Source of the DNA: a virus
Strand: one strand, 5' to 3'
IMG/VR virus record: IMGVR_UViG_3300021197_001642
Location: 1 to 26,084 of that record
DNA length: 26,084 nucleotides
Shown: one piece after another, positions 22,357-26,084 of the stretch
How positions within the stretch are numbered: the stretch's first letter is position 1
How the letters are laid out: each line of letters opens with the position of its first letter
Notes under the pieces: model-generated
What the model saw: the letters and a program-made list of their open reading frames with translations, nothing else
Told to the model about the DNA's origin: nothing
Databases searched by the model: none
Translations under genes and position numbers: made by a program

Positions 22357-23187
22357 TTAACCGATCATATCTAAAGGTGGAAGTTCGTATGTAGAAGACA
22401 TCTTATCCATTAGAGAATTTAGTTCAGTAACACCATCATCATATATTTGCCTTCCATTTAATTCAGTTCCTCCAGGAAGTTTGACTCCTTGGAATTTAAT
22501 TAGATTTTGACCCCATTGCTTCTTGAGTGAAGCAGTAACATACTTCTTAAGAAAAGAATCACTCCATACTCTAGGAGAGTCATTTGGATCTAGAAGTCTG
22601 TAACAGTCAATAATTAAGAACTGTCCAGGAACTAAAGATCCCCAGTCCATATCCATATAAAGTCTATCTTGTCTCTGATTAAATCTTATCTGTTTTTCTG
22701 TGGTCAATAAGAAGTCAATATCGGATAGATATCTTTTAACCATAGAATACGTTAGGAGTTCAGTAGAACCCCAAAAGTAGACATCATTCAAAAATAATTG
22801 ATATTTAATATTAAACATACCACCCGAAATACCACTAGATCCTTCAAAGGCAAATACTTTATTAATACCTAAAACCTGTGGTGGAACTTGAATAAAATTA
22901 TTATTCTCGGTAAAGTCAAATGTTGTCTGAGTTCCTGCAATGTTAGCAGTAGCAGAAGTTGATGCTATACCAACTCCACCTCGTGCCCTATCAATATCAG
23001 CTTGTGTTATTTCATACTTTAAATATGTTTGTATTACTCCATCAAAATGGCGTTCATAAAAATATTGAAGTGAGTCATCAATAATATCATCAAGCTGCTC
23101 ATCGGCAACATTAATCTCTAAGACAGGAGCACCCAACTGCCTTTTAGCGTAATCTATTAGTCCTTGTCGAGATGCTGGTGTTGCCAT
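22357..23187 (-). CDS. 13: Neck protein gp13
   Basis: This 276-residue protein is close to T4 gp13 (309). It starts with the head-completion signature SRQGLIDYAKRQLGAPVLEINVADEQLDDIIDDSLQYFYERHFDG, followed by TYSMVKRYLSDIDFLLTTEKQIRFN and DPNDSPRVWSDSFLKKYVTASLKKQWGQNL. With gp14 it closes the packaged head and docks the tail. An AAGGAT ribosome site lies about 9 nt upstream of the start, and the upstream 72-residue gene stops 1 nt before it. Confidence 0.95.
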   Translation of the reverse strand: MATPASRQGLIDYAKRQLGAPVLEINVADEQLDDIIDDSLQYFYERHFDGVIQTYLKYEITQADIDRARGGVGIASTSATANIAGTQTTFDFTENNNFIQVPPQVLGINKVFAFEGSSGISGGMFNIKYQLFLNDVYFWGSTELLTYSMVKRYLSDIDFLLTTEKQIRFNQRQDRLYMDMDWGSLVPGQFLIIDCYRLLDPNDSPRVWSDSFLKKYVTASLKKQWGQNLIKFQGVKLPGGTELNGRQIYDDGVTELNSLMDKMSSTYELPPLDMIG

Positions 23188-23188
23188 T

Positions 23189-23407
23189 TTACAGATCCTT
23201 ATCTACTAGTTGTCTCAGAAGATCTTTAACTTCACTTATATCATTTTCAAGTTTGTCAAGTCTATCTTTTTCATCATTCTTTATCTTACGCAAAGTTTTA
23301 TATTGATCAAATTCTGTTTGATTCTTATTAATAATTGCATTGGACATAGTATCCCTTACGAGATAACTATGCCCCTCAACTTTTAAATAACGAGGTTCAT
23401 TTTCCAT
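23189..23407 (-). CDS. Small coiled-coil protein of unknown function
   Basis: The 72-residue protein begins with a strand-like ENEPRYLKVEGHSYLVRD and ends in a charged heptad-like helix (KIKNDEKDRLDKLENDISEVKDLLRQLV, about residues 42-69) expected to form a short coiled coil. It is packed between the right-edge structural gene and gp13 with 1-nt gaps on both sides, so all three are translated from one message. Its place points to a small neck, whisker or fibre-associated component, but I recognise no T4 homologue. Confidence 0.75.
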   Translation of the reverse strand: MENEPRYLKVEGHSYLVRDTMSNAIINKNQTEFDQYKTLRKIKNDEKDRLDKLENDISEVKDLLRQLVDKDL

Positions 23408-23408
23408 A

Positions 23409-26084
23409 CTATGCTAATGCAATTACTCTAAGATCTTTCATTCTTGGTGGATATGCTTGATTTGTTGATGTACCAACTAATTTAATAGTAAAGTATTTAA
23501 ACTCTGGCAAGTTATCCATCGTAAATTCATAATCTCGGTAAATCAAATCAGCACTCTCAGAAGCAAGAACATCTGTTTTTGGAACTGCCTTGTCGGAAGA
23601 ACCATCACACTTAGCAAAATCAATGATCTTGCCATTTACATCTAAGTTCTTAGCGCCTGGGAATGGATAGTAGAGTGGGTCTGGATCAGCAGAATTGCTG
23701 ATAGAATAGAATGCTCTAACATCTCCAAATGTATTTACATATCCCGAGAAGAGAACTTTTATTGAAGTTGCAGCATTTTCAAGTTCAACTGGTGTGTTGG
23801 CATAGATGAATGCTGTTGGATCTTCAGATAGTGATGCTGTTCTAGAATCATTTATATAATCTGTGATTGGTGCGTTAACTCTATTTGAGATAAGTACCAT
23901 ACCAACTCTATCAAGGTCAATAACTGGAGAGATGTTAGCGTTAGCAGAATTCAATGTAAACGTAAGTTCCATTGACTTATTGCCAGGTTGCGTAGAATTT
24001 TTAGCAACTTCATTGACTCTAGAAGCAATTATTCTAGGTTCAGGTAGATAAGTATCTTCTCCCAGATTAATTGGGGTATCTTCTGTCTCTACAAATGAGA
24101 CTTCATTACCATCAACACTAGTAGCAGTAATACCACGAATAGATGCTTTAATATCTGTTCCTGGTAGAGACATTGTTTGAACAATTGGTCTCACTGCTTC
24201 ATATTGAATGTTCTGAGTCGCGAAGATTTCTTCACCACCAGCAGACTTAGAAGTATTTGCATATAAGTTGCCAAATCCAACTCCAGTGCTTCTATTGGTT
24301 CCATTTGTAGAAGTATTAACTTTAATATGGTAACTATCTAATGTAATAGGTCTAGAACCCATTGCATCTGATAGAGAGTGATCAGTATTAATACGTCTCA
24401 AAGATAAACCATCAATCTCATACTTGGAGATTTGGGAATTGACTGGGTATGTAAAGGAATTTGTATTATCAATACCTCTAGTAACACCAGTTAACTGACC
24501 CGCAGATACTCCTGTATATGAAATAATTTCATCATCAATAATAGCGTAACCTGGGTTTGTAGCACCAATAGACACATTTTCAAAAGATTCAAATCCACTA
24601 GTACTTCCAACACTAATTGCTCCAGAATTAGAATTTGTATATTCTGCAGTGATCGTTGTTGGTTTGCTGTCTGGTTTTACCCCACCAATATTTACAATAT
24701 TAGTAGTAGCGTGCATACCATGGTTTTTATGATTAACCTTAATATGCAATCCATCTTCTCGTGGCGAAGATAGTACAAAATCAGAGATCGCAATATCCGC
24801 TCCACCAGTAGATACCATTGTGGTAATTCCTGTGGAAGGACTTACATATTGAAGTGGTTTTGATACATTAACTTCAAATTCACCTTGAACATTATCGAGA
24901 ATTAGTTCATTTGCTCCTGTTATTTGTCCTAGAGACAGTTGTAGATTTCTTCCAAGTTGGTCATTACCAATAGAAGTAACACTAAACACATCACCAACTT
25001 GATAACCAGATCCACCAGAACTAATTGTTGCTGCAATAGCAACTCCATTTGTTCCTCCAACAGCGCCGATTGTAATATCAGCGGTAGCGTTTTTACCTTT
25101 TCCACTAAAGGTTGTCAGTACAACATTTGAGAATGTAAACTGATTACCGTCAGATGGTGTATAACCAATACCAGCATTAACAATTGACAAATCTCCAGTT
25201 GCAGATCCACCAACACCTACATAATCTCCACTAGCACTAGTTTCTTTTTGAACAATAGTATTGCCAAAAACAATTGCGCTTGTATTGATGATATCATTAG
25301 TGTCAATGATCAACTTCTTAGATTCAAACTCTAGAGAATCTTTAACGAGATTTGCGATTTGATTATTGCCTCTTCCCAATTCTGGGTTGAAGAAAGAAAT
25401 CGTAGCAGTCTCTTCAAATTCTGCAGTATATAAGTTGAACTTAAGATCTTCATATTGACTTGGGTTCCAAGTAGATCCATTTTGAGATTTAAACAGAGAA
25501 CCTAAATGTGGTTGTGCGGATACAACAACTTGTCTTGATTCTGGTTGTAGTAATGTACTTACATCAACCTCACCCATCCTAGAAATCCAAGCAGTATACT
25601 GATTAGAATTTGATAGAAGAACGATTGCGTGCTCAGTTTCTCCAGAGAGATAAACTGGAGCAGGGAAGACAATGGTAGTTGGTTCAGATGCATCAAAGGA
25701 TTCAACGACATCTGCAGGATCGAGAATTACTTCACCGAACGGATAGATCTGTTCAGATGGTACACCTGCAATCATCGGTCTTAATTGGATGATAACTGGA
25801 AGTACGGGATCTTTCGTTCTAAAGAAGACTTCGATCTCTGTTACAAATTGTCCTGGATTGTCCGCTACACTGAAAGACTGTGCAAGGGGATCCTTACCTC
25901 TACGTCTGGGTGGACGCCTTGGGGGCGGTCTGCGTGGGCGTGGAGGTGGTCTTCTGGGTGGCCTTCTGGGTGGACGCCTTGGTGGTGGAGATGGACGCCT
26001 TGGTCTACGCGGAGGCGGGGATGGTCTCCTTGGTGTTGGCGGATTTGGTCTCCTTGGTGGAGGCTGAGGCGAAGGTCTTGTTGG
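23409..26084 (-). CDS. Large tail/baseplate or fibre-type structural protein, 5' end beyond window
   Basis: The frame is open from the right edge to TAG 23409, at least 891 residues. An internal ATG at 25775 is not the start: upstream of it the frame reads ...VTEIEVFFRTKDPVLPVIIQLRP and DPLAQSFSV, which I recall as the opening of a domain in cyanophage virion proteins. Before that lies a Pro/Arg-repeat linker of about 60 residues reaching the edge. The body is beta-rich, with two GxGY-type repeats (AGIGYTPSDGNQF and GGSGYQVGDVFSV). The C-terminus (YRDYEFTMDNLPEFKYFTIKLVGTSTNQAYPPRMKDLRVIALA) resembles an end domain of fibre or baseplate proteins. In T4 this position before gene 13 holds genes 10-12 and wac. 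No specific T4 homologue is assigned. Confidence 0.82.
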   Translation of the reverse strand, partial: PTRPSPQPPPRRPNPPTPRRPSPPPRRPRRPSPPPRRPPRRPPRRPPPRPRRPPPRRPPRRRGKDPLAQSFSVADNPGQFVTEIEVFFRTKDPVLPVIIQLRPMIAGVPSEQIYPFGEVILDPADVVESFDASEPTTIVFPAPVYLSGETEHAIVLLSNSNQYTAWISRMGEVDVSTLLQPESRQVVVSAQPHLGSLFKSQNGSTWNPSQYEDLKFNLYTAEFEETATISFFNPELGRGNNQIANLVKDSLEFESKKLIIDTNDIINTSAIVFGNTIVQKETSASGDYVGVGGSATGDLSIVNAGIGYTPSDGNQFTFSNVVLTTFSGKGKNATADITIGAVGGTNGVAIAATISSGGSGYQVGDVFSVTSIGNDQLGRNLQLSLGQITGANELILDNVQGEFEVNVSKPLQYVSPSTGITTMVSTGGADIAISDFVLSSPREDGLHIKVNHKNHGMHATTNIVNIGGVKPDSKPTTITAEYTNSNSGAISVGSTSGFESFENVSIGATNPGYAIIDDEIISYTGVSAGQLTGVTRGIDNTNSFTYPVNSQISKYEIDGLSLRRINTDHSLSDAMGSRPITLDSYHIKVNTSTNGTNRSTGVGFGNLYANTSKSAGGEEIFATQNIQYEAVRPIVQTMSLPGTDIKASIRGITATSVDGNEVSFVETEDTPINLGEDTYLPEPRIIASRVNEVAKNSTQPGNKSMELTFTLNSANANISPVIDLDRVGMVLISNRVNAPITDYINDSRTASLSEDPTAFIYANTPVELENAATSIKVLFSGYVNTFGDVRAFYSISNSADPDPLYYPFPGAKNLDVNGKIIDFAKCDGSSDKAVPKTDVLASESADLIYRDYEFTMDNLPEFKYFTIKLVGTSTNQAYPPRMKDLRVIALA
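25899..26084 (-). repeat. Pro/Arg-repeat coding region
   Basis: The minus-strand frame encodes about 60 residues made almost wholly of PPRR, PPPRR and similar units with a few Ser, Thr, Asn and Gln. The DNA shows a matching imperfect repeat, with recurring plus-strand words TGGACGCCTTGG and GGTCTTCTGGG and a much higher GC content than the rest of the window. It runs off the right edge. Confidence 0.85.

Noticed and set aside
25789-26067. Plus-strand Gly/Leu/Arg-rich frame
   Set aside because: It is the complement of the Pro/Arg-repeat coding region; the minus-strand frame joins a recognisable structural domain and is the real one.
1-26084. tRNA genes, CRISPR arrays, insertion sequences or integration sites
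   Set aside because: The gaps between genes are mostly under 90 nt and hold promoters or the one terminator; no cloverleaf, spaced direct repeats, transposase or terminal inverted repeats were seen.

Overview
The window is part of a T4-like myovirus genome. Gene content, the strict T4 gene order and family features recalled from marine Synechococcus/Prochlorococcus phages point to a cyanomyovirus. Almost everything on the minus strand is the virion assembly module. Read in the direction of transcription (right to left) it runs: a large tail/baseplate or fibre-type structural protein cut by the right edge, a 72-residue coiled-coil protein, neck proteins gp13 and gp14, tail terminator gp15, small terminase gp16, a long Lys/Cys-rich protein of unknown function, two small unknown proteins, large terminase gp17, a small zinc-ribbon protein, tail sheath gp18, tail tube gp19, portal gp20, a 2OG-Fe(II) oxygenase-like gene, a 54-residue prohead-core-like protein, prohead protease gp21, scaffold gp22 and major capsid protein gp23. 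A strong intrinsic terminator follows gp23. A SGNH/GDSL-hydrolase-like gene then runs off the left edge.

The block is interrupted between the portal gene and the prohead core/protease genes, where T4 has 20-67-68-21. Three genes on the opposite (plus) strand sit there: a family-25-type glycosyltransferase and two tandem paralogous radical SAM proteins with a cobalamin-binding-like N-terminal region. The oxygenase gene converges on them and its end overlaps the second radical SAM gene. Together these look like a late-expressed glycan or small-molecule modification cassette; its substrate cannot be read from the sequence.

Regulation is visible. Octamers matching the T4-type late promoter (NATAAATA) stand 20-40 nt before genes 22, 21, 20, 18, the 54-residue gene, the 85-residue gene and the long Lys/Cys-rich gene. 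They also precede the plus-strand glycosyltransferase and, from inside that gene, the first radical SAM gene. The promoters of the 54-residue gene and the glycosyltransferase are fused into one 15-bp palindrome.

The most striking observation is at the end of the long Lys/Cys-rich gene (about 17415-17465). A G GGA AAG heptamer abuts the zero-frame TAG. A Shine-Dalgarno-like purine run lies upstream and a perfect 7-bp hairpin lies 8 nt downstream. A 91-codon minus-1 reading frame without its own start codon exactly fills the gap to the next gene. This is the layout of a programmed -1 ribosomal frameshift that would add a conserved-looking Lys/Cys-rich domain, although a one-base sequence error cannot be excluded. 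Shared GxGY repeats in three tail/neck proteins and a Pro/Arg-repeat linker in the right-edge protein are the other unusual structures.
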